From the NCBI GenBank assembly GCA_944320725.1, contig CALUIM010000008.1, positions 30,385-94,384 of the forward strand: 64,000 nucleotides of DNA, given 5' to 3'. The stretch comes from an uncultured Coriobacteriaceae bacterium. Lineage in GTDB: Bacteria > Actinomycetota > Coriobacteriia > Coriobacteriales > Coriobacteriaceae. A program made the position numbers and the translations under genes. Of this stretch, positions 37,627 through 46,573 are shown in pieces. Position 1 is the first letter of the stretch. Each line of letters opens with the position of its first letter. Below the pieces are notes generated by a model. It did not search any database. It worked only from the letters and a program-made list of their open reading frames with translations, and was not told where the DNA came from.

Positions 37627-39387
37627 TTAGCGGCGCGTGCGAATCTCCTCGCACACGTCGGCGATAAAGGCATCGAGCTCACGCGTATGCGTCTCGTTCG
37701 AGCGATCGCGCACGGAGATGTTGCCCGCCTCGACCTCCTTCTCGCCGATGATAAGCATATACGGCGGACGGTCGATACTGCGCGCTTCACGGATCTTATA
37801 GCCGATCTTTTCGTCGCGCTCGTCAAGCACCGCACGGATACCGGCGGCCTCAAGCTGCTCGGTGACGTTGCGCGCGTAGTCGCGGCTCTTCTCAGACACC
37901 GGCAGCACCTTCACCTGGCACGGTGCAAGCCATGTGGGGAACTTGCCCGCGAAGTGCTCGATCAGGATGCCAATGAAGCGCTCGATGGAACCGAATGCCA
38001 CGCGATGCAACATGATGGGGCGCTTCTTGGATCCATCAGCATCGGTGTACTCCAAATCGAAGTTCAGCGGCATCTGGAAATCAAGCTGCACGGTACCGCA
38101 CTGCCAGGTGCGGCCGAGCGAATCCTCAAGATGGAAGTCGATCTTGGGACCGTAGAACGCGCCGTCGCCCTCGTTGATGACGTAGTCCTTGCCCAAACGC
38201 TCGAGCGCCTCGCGCAGGCCTGCCTCGGCAGCGGCCCAGTCCTCATCGGAACCCATGGAGTCCTCGGGACGCGTGGAGAGCTCGAGGTGATAGGTGAAGC
38301 CGAACTTCTGATACACCGAGTCGATGAGGTTCACCACGCCCACGATCTCGTCGGTGAGCTGGTCGGGACGCACGAACAGATGCGCATCATCCTGGTTGAA
38401 GCAGCGTACGCGGAAAAGCCCGTGCAGCGCGCCGCGCAGCTCATGACGGTGGACGAGTCCAATCTCGCCCGCGCGGATGGGCAGCTCGCGATAGCTGTGC
38501 GGACGGCTCTTGTACACCAGCACACCGCCCGGGCAGTTCATGGGCTTGATGCAGTACTCCTCGTCGTCGATCACGGTGGAGTACATGTTGTCCTTGTAGT
38601 GATCCCAGTGCCCGGAGGTCTCCCACAGGTGCTTGCTCATGATCTGCGGGGTGGAAATCTCGACGTAACCCGCCTTGTGATGAATCTCGCGCCAGTAGTT
38701 GAGCAGCTCGTTTTTCAAGATCATGCCGTTGGGCAAAAAGAACGGGAAGCCCGGTGCCTCATCACGCATCATGAAGAGGTCCATCTCACGGCCAATCTTG
38801 CGATGGTCGCGCTTCTTGGCCTCCTCGAGCATATGCAGGTGCTCGTCGAGCTCGGCCTTGGTGGCAAACGCGGTGCCATTGACGCGCGTGAGCATCTTAT
38901 TTGCCTTGTCGGCCTTCCAGTACGCGCCCGAGACACCGGTGAGCTTGAAGGCCTTGAGTGCCTTGGTGTAGGTGATGTGCGGACCCACGCACATGTCGAT
39001 ATACTCGCCCTGCTGGAAGAAGGTGATGCGAGCATCGTTGGGCAGGTCGCCGATGTGCTCGACCTTGTACTTCTCGCCGCGCTCCTCCATGAGCGCGATG
39101 GCCTCCTCACGCGGCAGCTCGAAGACGGAGAACTTGAGGTTCTCCTTCACGATCTTTCTCATCTCGTCCTCGATGACGGGCAGATCGTCCTCAGAGAGCG
39201 TCTTGTCGCCCAAATCGACATCGTAGTAAAAGCCGTTGTCGGTGGCAGGGCCATAGGCAAAATCCGCCTCGGGATACAGGCGCTTGATCGCCTGTGCCAT
39301 GATGTGCGCGGCGGAATGCCGCACAACGTGGGTGACCTCCTCGGCGGGAAGATCTGCCACATGACCGTCGTTATACAGTGCCTTCAT
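37627..39387 (-). CDS. thrS: Threonyl-tRNA synthetase (no TGS domain)
   Basis: The 586-residue class II synthetase starts at ATG 39387 (GAGGAA upstream). It begins directly in the N2 editing domain (RHSAAHIMAQAIK), so the 60-residue TGS domain common in bacterial ThrS is missing. The catalytic core shows the zinc/ATP region KPMNCPGG, HRHELRGALHGLFRVR and FNQDDAHLF (motif 2 area), and the C-terminal anticodon domain CQVKVLPVSEKSRDYA. It is preceded by a leader peptide and attenuator. Confidence 0.96.
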   Translation of the reverse strand: MKALYNDGHVADLPAEEVTHVVRHSAAHIMAQAIKRLYPEADFAYGPATDNGFYYDVDLGDKTLSEDDLPVIEDEMRKIVKENLKFSVFELPREEAIALMEERGEKYKVEHIGDLPNDARITFFQQGEYIDMCVGPHITYTKALKAFKLTGVSGAYWKADKANKMLTRVNGTAFATKAELDEHLHMLEEAKKRDHRKIGREMDLFMMRDEAPGFPFFLPNGMILKNELLNYWREIHHKAGYVEISTPQIMSKHLWETSGHWDHYKDNMYSTVIDDEEYCIKPMNCPGGVLVYKSRPHSYRELPIRAGEIGLVHRHELRGALHGLFRVRCFNQDDAHLFVRPDQLTDEIVGVVNLIDSVYQKFGFTYHLELSTRPEDSMGSDEDWAAAEAGLREALERLGKDYVINEGDGAFYGPKIDFHLEDSLGRTWQCGTVQLDFQMPLNFDLEYTDADGSKKRPIMLHRVAFGSIERFIGILIEHFAGKFPTWLAPCQVKVLPVSEKSRDYARNVTEQLEAAGIRAVLDERDEKIGYKIREARSIDRPPYMLIIGEKEVEAGNISVRDRSNETHTRELDAFIADVCEEIRTRR

Positions 39388-39423
39388 AGCGTTCCTCGAT
39401 TCACGTTCACACGGGTGATACTC

Positions 39424-39461
39424 AAAAAACGCCCGCACACCACACGAGGTGGCGGCGAGCG
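39424..39461 (-). terminator. thrS leader terminator (attenuator)
   Basis: CGCTCGC and GCGGGCG (one G-U) enclose an inner CCAC/GTGG stem; TTTTTT follows at once on the minus strand. It stands 37 bases before the thrS ATG and after the leader peptide, the place of an attenuator. Confidence 0.6.
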
Positions 39462-39500
39462 AAATGCGGCGCCTGCCTATGGCCTGCCGGCCGGTGAGCG

Positions 39501-39521
39501 GCAGACGCCTAGATAGTCTGC
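39501..39521 (-). promoter_or_regulatory. Competing stems in the thrS leader
   Basis: GCAGAC (39521-39516) pairs with GTCTGC (39506-39501); the second arm also starts CTGCCG, which can pair instead with CGGCAG further on (about 39486-39481). The two stems exclude each other. The first includes the Thr codons ACG and ACT of the leader peptide, as expected for ribosome-stalling attenuation. Confidence 0.5.
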
Positions 39522-39553
39522 GTTCGAACGATCTGAGCTGAGAACAGCGACAT
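39509..39553 (-). CDS. Putative threonine leader peptide of thrS (14 residues)
   Basis: MSLFSAQIVRTQTI, ATG 39553 with GAAAGG six bases upstream, stop TAG 39511-39509. Two of the last four residues are Thr. The ORF ends inside the first stem of a leader with mutually exclusive hairpins and a terminator before thrS. Low charged Thr-tRNA should stall the ribosome on the Thr codons and favour read-through. No T-box motif is present. No experimental support; the peptide is short, so chance is possible. Confidence 0.5.
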   Translation of the reverse strand: MSLFSAQIVRTQTI

Positions 39554-39585
39554 AGAATGCCTTTCAAAAGCAGCGCACAGAAGCG

Positions 39586-40017
39586 CTACTGGATATGCGT
39601 ACGGCAATACGGGCACACCTTCCAATGCGCGTCGAGCGGACGACGGCAGGAAGGGCAGACATTGCGCACCTGGGTGTTGCACACGGGGCAGACGATAAAG
39701 TCCTTCTCGATAGGAGCGCCACACTGCGGGCAGGTGCCATACTGAGCCAGCTGACGCTCGCGCAGCGCCATGTCGAGCTCCTGCTCCTCGCGATCGGCGA
39801 GATAGGAGTTGGGACGAAGCGCCAGATAGGCAATAAAGCCAGCAAACGGGATGAGCGCCACGAGGCCCCAGATCCAAAACGCTGCTACGCCGCGACGACG
39901 CGCATCGATGAACACATAGGCCACCGAGAGCGCATAGAGCGCGACGATGAAGCCGATGAAAAGATAGACCGCCATCATGAGCTGAGGCGATGCGAGCTCC
40001 TGAATGAGTTCAGACAT
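39586..40017 (-). CDS. Membrane protein with C-terminal double zinc ribbon
   Basis: The 143-residue protein (ATG 40017) has two membrane helices (about 11-33 and 44-65) with the FIDARRRGVAAFWIWGLVALIPF pattern of PLDc_N-type small membrane domains, split here by its helix boundary, then a soluble part with four CxxC pairs: CPQCGA, CPVCNT, CPSCRR, CPYCRT. These should bind two zinc ions. Function unknown; related proteins are common next to tRNA synthetase genes in actinobacteria only by chance as far as can be judged. Confidence 0.65.
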   Translation of the reverse strand: MSELIQELASPQLMMAVYLFIGFIVALYALSVAYVFIDARRRGVAAFWIWGLVALIPFAGFIAYLALRPNSYLADREEQELDMALRERQLAQYGTCPQCGAPIEKDFIVCPVCNTQVRNVCPSCRRPLDAHWKVCPYCRTHIQ

Positions 40018-40125
40018 TTCGGACCTGTACCTTCCCGTCAACGTGGTTTCGGGTCAATCTAGTTGACCTATTGTATACCGTACCCCAGGATATGCGCACG
40101 CGAACACGTCAATGACATAGAAGCG

Positions 40126-41499
40126 CTAGCGTAAACATCCTGCAACTTCGCCCGCAAGCGTGATGGTGCCCGCCGCGATGACCGGCACCTGCGCACGCGT
40201 GAGCTGATCGAGTGCCTCGTCAACCGTATCAAAGACCGCCATAAGATCACGTGGCGGCCTCCCCTCCTGCGCGAGCTCATGGGCAACAAGCGATGCAAGC
40301 TCGCATGCGGGCATCGCACGCGCCGACGCGGTCGCCGTCACCGCAATGCGCGGAAACGCAGGAACAAGCTCATACACGATGCCTGTCACATCTTTATCAG
40401 TTAGTGCGGCCACCAGCAGCACTGGACGCTCATCGCGCTGCGGGGCAATCTCGTCCACCGCCGAAACAAAGGCGGCACACGACTGCGGATTGTGGCAGGC
40501 ATCGATGAGCACGAGCGGGTGCTCACGCACGGCATCGAACCTACCCGGCGTAGGACAGGCCATGAGACTGCGCTCGAGTGCGTCCTCGTTAAGCGGACGA
40601 TCGAGATAGTCTTCCGCAAGCTGAATGGCGCACGCCGCGTTCTGGGCCTGGTAGACCGGCTTCACAAGACGCGTCTCGTAGACCGCGCGTCGCGTGACGC
40701 ACGATATCGCCAGCGCATCGCCCACCTGTTCGGGCTGCTTCATCACCACATGGTTAGAGAGCGCCGGAACCACGCCGCACGCACGGCACCGATCGAGCAT
40801 GACGCGACGCACCGAGGGTTCGGCCGTTCCCTCGCCCAGCACCACGGTTCTGCCCGGCTTGATGACCGCCGCTTTCTCGGCAGCAATCTCGGCGAGCGTA
40901 TTGCCCAAGATGCGCATGTGATCGAGCCCGATACCGGTAATGCCAACGCTCACGGGATCGGTCGCGCTCGTAGCGTCCCAGCGGCCGCCCATGCCCACCT
41001 CGAGCACCGCCACGTCAACGGGCGCCTCGGCAAAGATTACGAGCGCGGCCACCGTGAGCAGATCAAACGGCGTGATGGTGTAGGCCGGCTCGCCCGCCTG
41101 AGCACGCCGCCCGTTCACACGGCGCCCTGCCTCAACGGCAACCGAAACACCATGGGCGAACGTTGCGTCGTCGATCACGCGCCCCGCAATCTCCATGCGC
41201 TCGGGATAGCGTACGAGCTGCGGAGATGTATAGAGTGAGCAGCGCAGCCCCTCGCCACCGAGAATCGCCGCGCAAAACCGCGCGGTCGAGGTCTTGCCGT
41301 TCGTGCCGGCCACCTGAATGCAATCAAAGTGCCTATCGGGTCGCTCGAGCTCATCGAGCATGTCGATCACGGTCTCGAGCAAAGGACCCGCGTCTCCTGA
41401 GATGGTCCCGGTGTCCGCAGCAAGGCACACCGCCTCGTCGAACGTGAGCTCGGATACGGCAAACGGCACCCGATACGTAGCTGTTCTAGAATCTGTCAC
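40126..41499 (-). CDS. folC: Folylpolyglutamate / dihydrofolate synthase
   Basis: FolC adds glutamate to folates. The 457-residue Mur-ligase-like protein has the ATP loop VAGTNGKTSTARF near residue 62, the omega-loop/domain EVGMGGRWDATSA, and HNPQSCAAF in the C-terminal domain. Start GTG 41499 overlaps the TGA of the upstream gene, with GGAGG six bases before. It is the partner of the 5-formyl-THF cyclo-ligase in folate salvage. Confidence 0.93.
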   Translation of the reverse strand: MTDSRTATYRVPFAVSELTFDEAVCLAADTGTISGDAGPLLETVIDMLDELERPDRHFDCIQVAGTNGKTSTARFCAAILGGEGLRCSLYTSPQLVRYPERMEIAGRVIDDATFAHGVSVAVEAGRRVNGRRAQAGEPAYTITPFDLLTVAALVIFAEAPVDVAVLEVGMGGRWDATSATDPVSVGITGIGLDHMRILGNTLAEIAAEKAAVIKPGRTVVLGEGTAEPSVRRVMLDRCRACGVVPALSNHVVMKQPEQVGDALAISCVTRRAVYETRLVKPVYQAQNAACAIQLAEDYLDRPLNEDALERSLMACPTPGRFDAVREHPLVLIDACHNPQSCAAFVSAVDEIAPQRDERPVLLVAALTDKDVTGIVYELVPAFPRIAVTATASARAMPACELASLVAHELAQEGRPPRDLMAVFDTVDEALDQLTRAQVPVIAAGTITLAGEVAGCLR

Positions 41500-42161
41500 T
41501 CCATGCCTCCGATAGTCTCGGCGCCGGCGTCGCGCCCGCGCCTGCCCATGGTAGCACGAGCGCACCGCACGCAACCGCGTTCGGTCACCACAAGATCAAC
41601 CGGACGATCATGCGGCTCAAGCGCGCCTTCCTGGGCAAGCGATGCCACGCATGCCGATGCGCGGCACACGCCAATCGAGCAGCCTTGAAACTGCCCAAGA
41701 AACCGATCGTAGTACCCGCCACCATAACCGAGGCGATAGCCATGCGCATCGAATGTCAATCCTGGCACGATGGCGACAGCATGTTCATAGGCAGACGGCT
41801 CGATTCGAGTCGATGCTGTGTCGGGCGGCTCGGGGATGCCAAACGCGCCCGGCTCCAGTGTATCGAGCGACATAACACGGTGCCACCACAGGAGGCGCGC
41901 ACCCTGATCATCGGTACCGCATCGCGGCAGCGCCACCTGAACCCCGCGCCCCATCATCTCGACAAGCAAGGCGTGCGTAGCAACTTCACTTCCGATAGAG
42001 CAATAGCAGAGCAGCAGGTCACATGCTGCAATTTCCGGAAGACTGAGCACACGCTCGGTAATCGCGTGATCGATACGCAGCCGCTCGGCAAACGCGACTC
42101 CGTCGCGCCGCGCACGCAGGTCCTTACGAAGTTTGCGCTTGTTGTCAAGCGATGCGCTCAT
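41496..42161 (-). CDS. 5-formyltetrahydrofolate cyclo-ligase
   Basis: The enzyme turns 5-formyl-THF into 5,10-methenyl-THF with ATP. The 221-residue protein has KRKLRKDLRARRDGV at the N-terminus, the folate-site GSEVATHAL segment and the diagnostic GYRLGYGGGYYDRFL near residue 140. The C-terminal tail after DLVVTERG is longer than in most homologues (about 25 residues, Arg/Gly-rich). Coupled by GTGA to folC. Confidence 0.9.
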   Translation of the reverse strand: MSASLDNKRKLRKDLRARRDGVAFAERLRIDHAITERVLSLPEIAACDLLLCYCSIGSEVATHALLVEMMGRGVQVALPRCGTDDQGARLLWWHRVMSLDTLEPGAFGIPEPPDTASTRIEPSAYEHAVAIVPGLTFDAHGYRLGYGGGYYDRFLGQFQGCSIGVCRASACVASLAQEGALEPHDRPVDLVVTERGCVRCARATMGRRGRDAGAETIGGME

Positions 42162-42233
42162 AGTCTCTCAATCGTTTGTTGAAACGGATTGTAGGGGCAC
42201 ACTTTACGTGATTCTCCCTCTATAGTACTAAGG

Positions 42234-42252
42234 TTGTCGGATTTTCCGACAA
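42234..42252 (+). promoter_or_regulatory. Palindrome upstream of the binding-protein/channel operon
   Basis: TTGTCGGA-TTT-TCCGACAA, two perfect 8-base arms, lies 37 bases before the GTG start and eight bases after a TATAGT hexamer (42221-42226). It may be an operator at the start of the transcript or an RNA hairpin. No good -35 box was found. Confidence 0.45.
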
Positions 42253-42288
42253 AGACGAACGAAACGACATGTTGGGGGAAGAGAAGCA

Positions 42289-43146
42289 GTGAAACTAACA
42301 CGCAGAGAGTTTGGCAAGCTCGCATGCGCGTGCGCGACGCTGCCGGTAGCCGCCCTGCTCGGCGGCTGCACGGGAGGCAGGTTCGGGCAGGCGGGCAGCG
42401 CCGCTGCAAGCCAGAAGGTCGGTGAGGGAACGCTGCGCGCCGGCGTACGTGCCGACGTCATGGGATTTGGCTATCTCAACGAGCAGACGGGAAACTACTA
42501 CGGCCTCGAGATCGACATCGTGAACGGTCTTGCTGAGCGCTTGGGCTATAAGGACGTCGAGTTTGTCACCGTCTTGCCCGATAACCGTAAAGAGATGCTG
42601 CTCGACGGCGAGATCGACCTCATCGCCGCGTGCTACTCCATTGCGGACTCTCGTCTTGAAAACTTCGACTTCTCTCCTGCCTACTACGACGACCAAATCA
42701 TCGCCGTGGTGCAGAACACCTCGATGATTAAAACGATCGAGGATATGAAGGGTCGCACCTTCGGCACGATGGCTGGCGCGAACGCCGCGCCGCTATTGTC
42801 CATCAAGCTTTATGAAATGGGTTTCTCGAACGGAGAAGCCATCTCGTACAACGAAGATAACACCAACGTTCAGTTTGACACGTGGCACCTGCTGCAGTTC
42901 CCCTCCTACCAGGAGCTCTCGGACGCGCTCGAGGAGGGTGCTGTCGACGCGATGGTGCTCGACGGCGCCATCGCCAAGACCTATATGGATGACAAGCGCA
43001 CCTATATCGAGGACTTCGTCGTTGCCGAGCAGTCGTTTGGCATCGCCACGCAGAAGGATTCCGCGCTTTCCGAACCGATAGCAAGCGCCATTCAAGAGAT
43101 GCTCGACGATGGAACCATTGACGAGCTCACCGACAAGTGGGATTAG
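42289..43146 (+). CDS. Amino-acid-type solute-binding lipoprotein (SBP family 3)
   Basis: The 285-residue precursor starts at GTG 42289. It has a twin-arginine-like start (LTRREFGK) and lipobox LLGGC, so it is exported and lipid-anchored. The mature part is a periplasmic-binding fold of family 3: RAGVRADVMGFGYLNE, YGLEIDIVNGLAERLGY, the DLIAACYSIADSR ligand region and VDAMVLDGAIAKTY. Such proteins bind amino acids. There is no ABC permease or ATPase nearby; instead the next gene, nine bases on, is an MscS-type channel, suggesting that the receptor signals to it. Confidence 0.88.
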   Translation: MKLTRREFGKLACACATLPVAALLGGCTGGRFGQAGSAAASQKVGEGTLRAGVRADVMGFGYLNEQTGNYYGLEIDIVNGLAERLGYKDVEFVTVLPDNRKEMLLDGEIDLIAACYSIADSRLENFDFSPAYYDDQIIAVVQNTSMIKTIEDMKGRTFGTMAGANAAPLLSIKLYEMGFSNGEAISYNEDNTNVQFDTWHLLQFPSYQELSDALEEGAVDAMVLDGAIAKTYMDDKRTYIEDFVVAEQSFGIATQKDSALSEPIASAIQEMLDDGTIDELTDKWD

Positions 43147-43155
43147 GAGGCAACG

Positions 43156-46100
43156 ATGCAGATGTCCCGTAGACTCAAGCGCAAAATCGCCCTGCTCGTT
43201 GCCGTTGTGGCCGTGAGCATGGTTGTCATGGGCGTGCTGCTCTCCGGTATGCAGGAGAACCTCACGCTCGCCAACTACACCTCCGAGATGGAGATGGAGA
43301 CCGAGCAGCTCCATACCCTGCTTGAGGAGGCAGAGGCAGAAAACGCCCAGAACAAGGAAACCTTCGATGCCATCTACCAGTCGAAGGCACAGTCCGTCTC
43401 GTTTATGGCCAACAACAACGTGGGCTTCGAGCAGACCGACGCCAAGATGGACGAGCTCCAGCAGCTGCTCGAGGTCGACAACATCATGGTGGTCAAAGCC
43501 GACGGCACCATTGTTGCCAAGGCCGAGAACACCCGCGCCAACTTCTCCTATGCGCGCTTCAACTATCTGCGCGAGTGCCTCACCACCGGCGAGCCCTCGC
43601 GTGCCGTGGAGATCGAGCTTCCTGAAGAAGATTGGCTCATGCGCTACTATGCCGCGCGCATCGATGCCGACACGATGATCGTCATCGAGCAGAACCCCGC
43701 CGAGCTGCGTGATCTGGTCGAGACCACCGGCTCGACCGCGAGCGTGCTGCGCAATGTCTCGATTGGCCAGGGCGGCTATGTCTTCGCGCTCTCCGCGCAA
43801 ACCTATACGATCGATTACCATCCCAACGAAGAGCTCATCGGTGCCGATGCGCTCGACGCCGGCATCAACGTCACCGATCTTGAAGACGGCAACACCACCT
43901 GGATGGAGCTGAACGGTCAGAAATTGTACTGCCGCATCACCCTCATTGGTGACACATACTACATCTGCGCGGTTCCCGCCTCCGACATGGCTGCCTCGCG
44001 CAATGTTACCGTCGCGGTTATCCTCTTCGTCTTCTTCGTCGTCATGGCCACCGTGGCGCTCTACGGCGTCTTCGTGATGCGCCAGGAGGAGCGCGATGGC
44101 ACCACCGCCGAGAACTTCACCAAGCTCGGTCATCTGCGCTTCAATCGGGTGATTGGCAAGCGTGCGGCCGTCTTTGCCGTGGTGGGCCTGATCGCCATCG
44201 TCCTTGTTTCCTTCTACATGCAGACGCTCTTTGCCCTGTCGTCGCAGTCGGTTACCAATAAGGAGCGCACCGCGCAGGTTGCCGAGACCATCTCGCGCAC
44301 CAACGACCGTGCCGACGATCTCACTGAGCAGTATAACCAGCGCCATCTCTCCAAGGCGCGCGTTGCCACCTACATCCTCGAGCGCAACCCCGAGCTCGCC
44401 AACAAGGCCAAGATGCAGGAGCTCGCCGACGCGCTGCAGATCGTGAACGTCTACATGTTCGACATCAATGGCGACATGATCGCCTCGAACGCGCCCTATG
44501 AGCACTTCTCGATCTCCGATGATCCTGAAGATCAGTCCTACGAGTTCCGTCAGCTGCTGCAGGGCGTCGATGAGTTCATCCAGGAGCCGCAGCACGACGA
44601 CACCTCGGGCGCGCTGCGCCAGTACATCGGTATCGCCACCTACGATGAGAACGGTTTCGTCGACGGCTTCGTGCAGATCGGCATTCGTTCAAGCCGCCTC
44701 GAGACCCTGCTCGAGAGTGTGCAGATCGATCGCGTGCTCGATGGCGTAAAGGCCGGCACGAGCGGCTTCGCCTTCGCCGTGAACAAGGACGACGGCACGC
44801 TGGCCTACTACCCCGATTCTATGGTCCAGGGTAAGGACGCCACCAAGATCGGCCTAACCGAGGACCAGCTCACCGGCGACTACAACGACTACCTCACGCT
44901 TGAGGGCCAGACCTACTACGCCGCTTCTGTTGAGACGAGCGATTACTATGTCTACGTTGCCGGCTCCGAGGGCGACCTTATGAGCCAGCGCATTCCGCTC
45001 ACCATCACGACTGCCATCATCGCGCTCGCCTGCATGGCGCTCGTCTACTGCCTGCTCACGCTCGAGCCCGCCTCGGGCACGATGGCAGCGCGCCTTGTCT
45101 CCGACGACAAGGGCGACGGCCGCGTCTTCGATATCGAGACCCCTTCCGGCCGCAGGGCCAAGACCGAGTCTGCGGCGAGCCGCTGGCTCAACCGCTCGCT
45201 CGACTGGGATACGATGACGCCTGAGCAGAAGCTTGGCTACGTGCTGCGCATCTTCATGGCGATCGCCGTCGTAATGATCTTCATCTCGGTGCTCTTCCGC
45301 GACAAGATTTTCGGGTCCGACTCTGTCTTTGGTTACATCCTCGGCGGCGGTTGGTCGAACGGCCTCAACATCTTCGCTATCACCGCAAGCATCATGACCG
45401 CCTGCGTGATCTTCACCGTCTCGTTCGTTATCCAGAAGGTGCTGCACATGCTCTCGACCGTGCTCTCGGCACGCGGCGAGACGGTATGCCGCCTGCTGAT
45501 CAGCCTTACCAAGTACGGCGCCATCCTGGGCACGCTCTACTGGTGCCTCGCCACCATCGGCGTCGACACCGCGACGCTACTTGCCAGCGCGGGCCTGCTC
45601 ACCCTCGCCATCAGCTTTGGTGCGAAGGACCTCGTGACCGACCTGCTCTGCGGCCTCTTCATCATCTTCGAGGGTGAGTTCCGCGTCGGCGACTCCATCT
45701 CGGTTGGTGCCAACACCGGTACGGTCATGGAGATCGGCATCCGCACGACCAAGATCAACGACGGCAGCGGCAACGTGATCGTGCTGCGCAACAGCGCCAT
45801 CTCGAACGTGATCAACCGCACCAAGCTCGATTCCTTCGCCAACATCGACGTGAACATCAACGTTGGCGAGGATCTCACGCGCCTCGAGAACATCCTGCAG
45901 ATCGAGCTGCCGATCATCGCACAGCGCCAGCCCATGATTCTCGACGGTCCGTTCTATCGCGGCATTGTCAACCTCACGGAGTCTGCGATGACCATCCGCG
46001 TCGCGGCACGCTGCAGCGAGAAGAATCGCGGTGCGGTGGAGCGCAACCTCAAGCGCGAGATGCGCCTCATGCTCACACGCTACAACATCGCTCCGTACAC

Positions 46101-46236
46101 GCTGCAGTTCCCGCATGAGGACGACCAGGTCACCAAAGAAGATGCGAAGGCCAAGGCCGAGCTCGAGAAGGCCGACGAGTTCCTCGAGAGCCAAGACGAG
46201 TCCATGAGCAAGCTCAAGGGCGACGAAAAGGAGTAG
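43156..46236 (+). CDS. MscS-family channel with two extracytoplasmic Cache-like sensor domains
   Basis: The 1026-residue membrane protein (AGGAGG five bases before ATG 43156) has a helix at 11-31, a large extracytoplasmic sensor at about 33-280, a helix at 283-305, another at 334-356, a second sensor at about 357-612, and a helix at 613-635. Both sensors look Cache-like (GGYVFALSAQTYTIDYHPNE in the first, SGFAFAVNKDDGTLAYYPDS in the second). Four more helices follow; the last (806-838: ASAGLLTLAISFGAKDLVTD) is the MscS pore helix, then the beta domain with IFEGEFRVGDSISVG. The tail is charged. Sensors of this kind usually control kinases or chemoreceptors, not channels. Confidence 0.85.
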   Translation: MQMSRRLKRKIALLVAVVAVSMVVMGVLLSGMQENLTLANYTSEMEMETEQLHTLLEEAEAENAQNKETFDAIYQSKAQSVSFMANNNVGFEQTDAKMDELQQLLEVDNIMVVKADGTIVAKAENTRANFSYARFNYLRECLTTGEPSRAVEIELPEEDWLMRYYAARIDADTMIVIEQNPAELRDLVETTGSTASVLRNVSIGQGGYVFALSAQTYTIDYHPNEELIGADALDAGINVTDLEDGNTTWMELNGQKLYCRITLIGDTYYICAVPASDMAASRNVTVAVILFVFFVVMATVALYGVFVMRQEERDGTTAENFTKLGHLRFNRVIGKRAAVFAVVGLIAIVLVSFYMQTLFALSSQSVTNKERTAQVAETISRTNDRADDLTEQYNQRHLSKARVATYILERNPELANKAKMQELADALQIVNVYMFDINGDMIASNAPYEHFSISDDPEDQSYEFRQLLQGVDEFIQEPQHDDTSGALRQYIGIATYDENGFVDGFVQIGIRSSRLETLLESVQIDRVLDGVKAGTSGFAFAVNKDDGTLAYYPDSMVQGKDATKIGLTEDQLTGDYNDYLTLEGQTYYAASVETSDYYVYVAGSEGDLMSQRIPLTITTAIIALACMALVYCLLTLEPASGTMAARLVSDDKGDGRVFDIETPSGRRAKTESAASRWLNRSLDWDTMTPEQKLGYVLRIFMAIAVVMIFISVLFRDKIFGSDSVFGYILGGGWSNGLNIFAITASIMTACVIFTVSFVIQKVLHMLSTVLSARGETVCRLLISLTKYGAILGTLYWCLATIGVDTATLLASAGLLTLAISFGAKDLVTDLLCGLFIIFEGEFRVGDSISVGANTGTVMEIGIRTTKINDGSGNVIVLRNSAISNVINRTKLDSFANIDVNINVGEDLTRLENILQIELPIIAQRQPMILDGPFYRGIVNLTESAMTIRVAARCSEKNRGAVERNLKREMRLMLTRYNIAPYTLQFPHEDDQVTKEDAKAKAELEKADEFLESQDESMSKLKGDEKE

Positions 46237-46573
46237 CGCGACAGCATCGCGACATTCTAACAACGTATGACTAACCGTCCCATGGATCACCTTCCATGGG
46301 ACGGTTTTTTAGAATCACGCGCAATGGTGTCAATAACGCTCATTCAGATTGCTACTCGTTCTAAATCAATGAGCCGAAATCAAAGCTATGTATAAGGCTG
46401 CAGGGGTTTATTGCAAATTCCAACTATCTGCAGTCCGGCTCATATAGACATCATGCGCGAAGTGAGTGTGTTATCACCCTGTAGTTAAATTGAATACTCC
46501 ATGTAACTAAAGTTCTTCCTGCGTGAATTACATAATCCACGGCGAACATAATCTGAGATCCTTTACGTGACAC
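46237..46573. other. AT-rich intergenic region between convergent genes
   Basis: No gene seen. Clearly poorer in GC than the surroundings. It contains the terminator at 46274-46310 and a 14-base segment CGCGAAGTGAGTGT (46456-46469) that is repeated inverted at 46570-46583 over the 3' end of the formate channel gene. No tRNA-like or coding signal. Confidence 0.5.
46274..46310 (+). terminator. Intrinsic terminator of the binding-protein/channel operon
   Basis: ACCGTCCCATGG and CCATGGGACGGT form a perfect 12-pair stem with an eight-base loop, followed by six T. It is 38 bases after the channel stop. Confidence 0.93.

Noticed and set aside
39388..39585. T-box riboswitch upstream of thrS
   Set aside because: No match to the conserved AGGGTGGNACCGCG T-box sequence on the minus strand; the leader-peptide model fits better.
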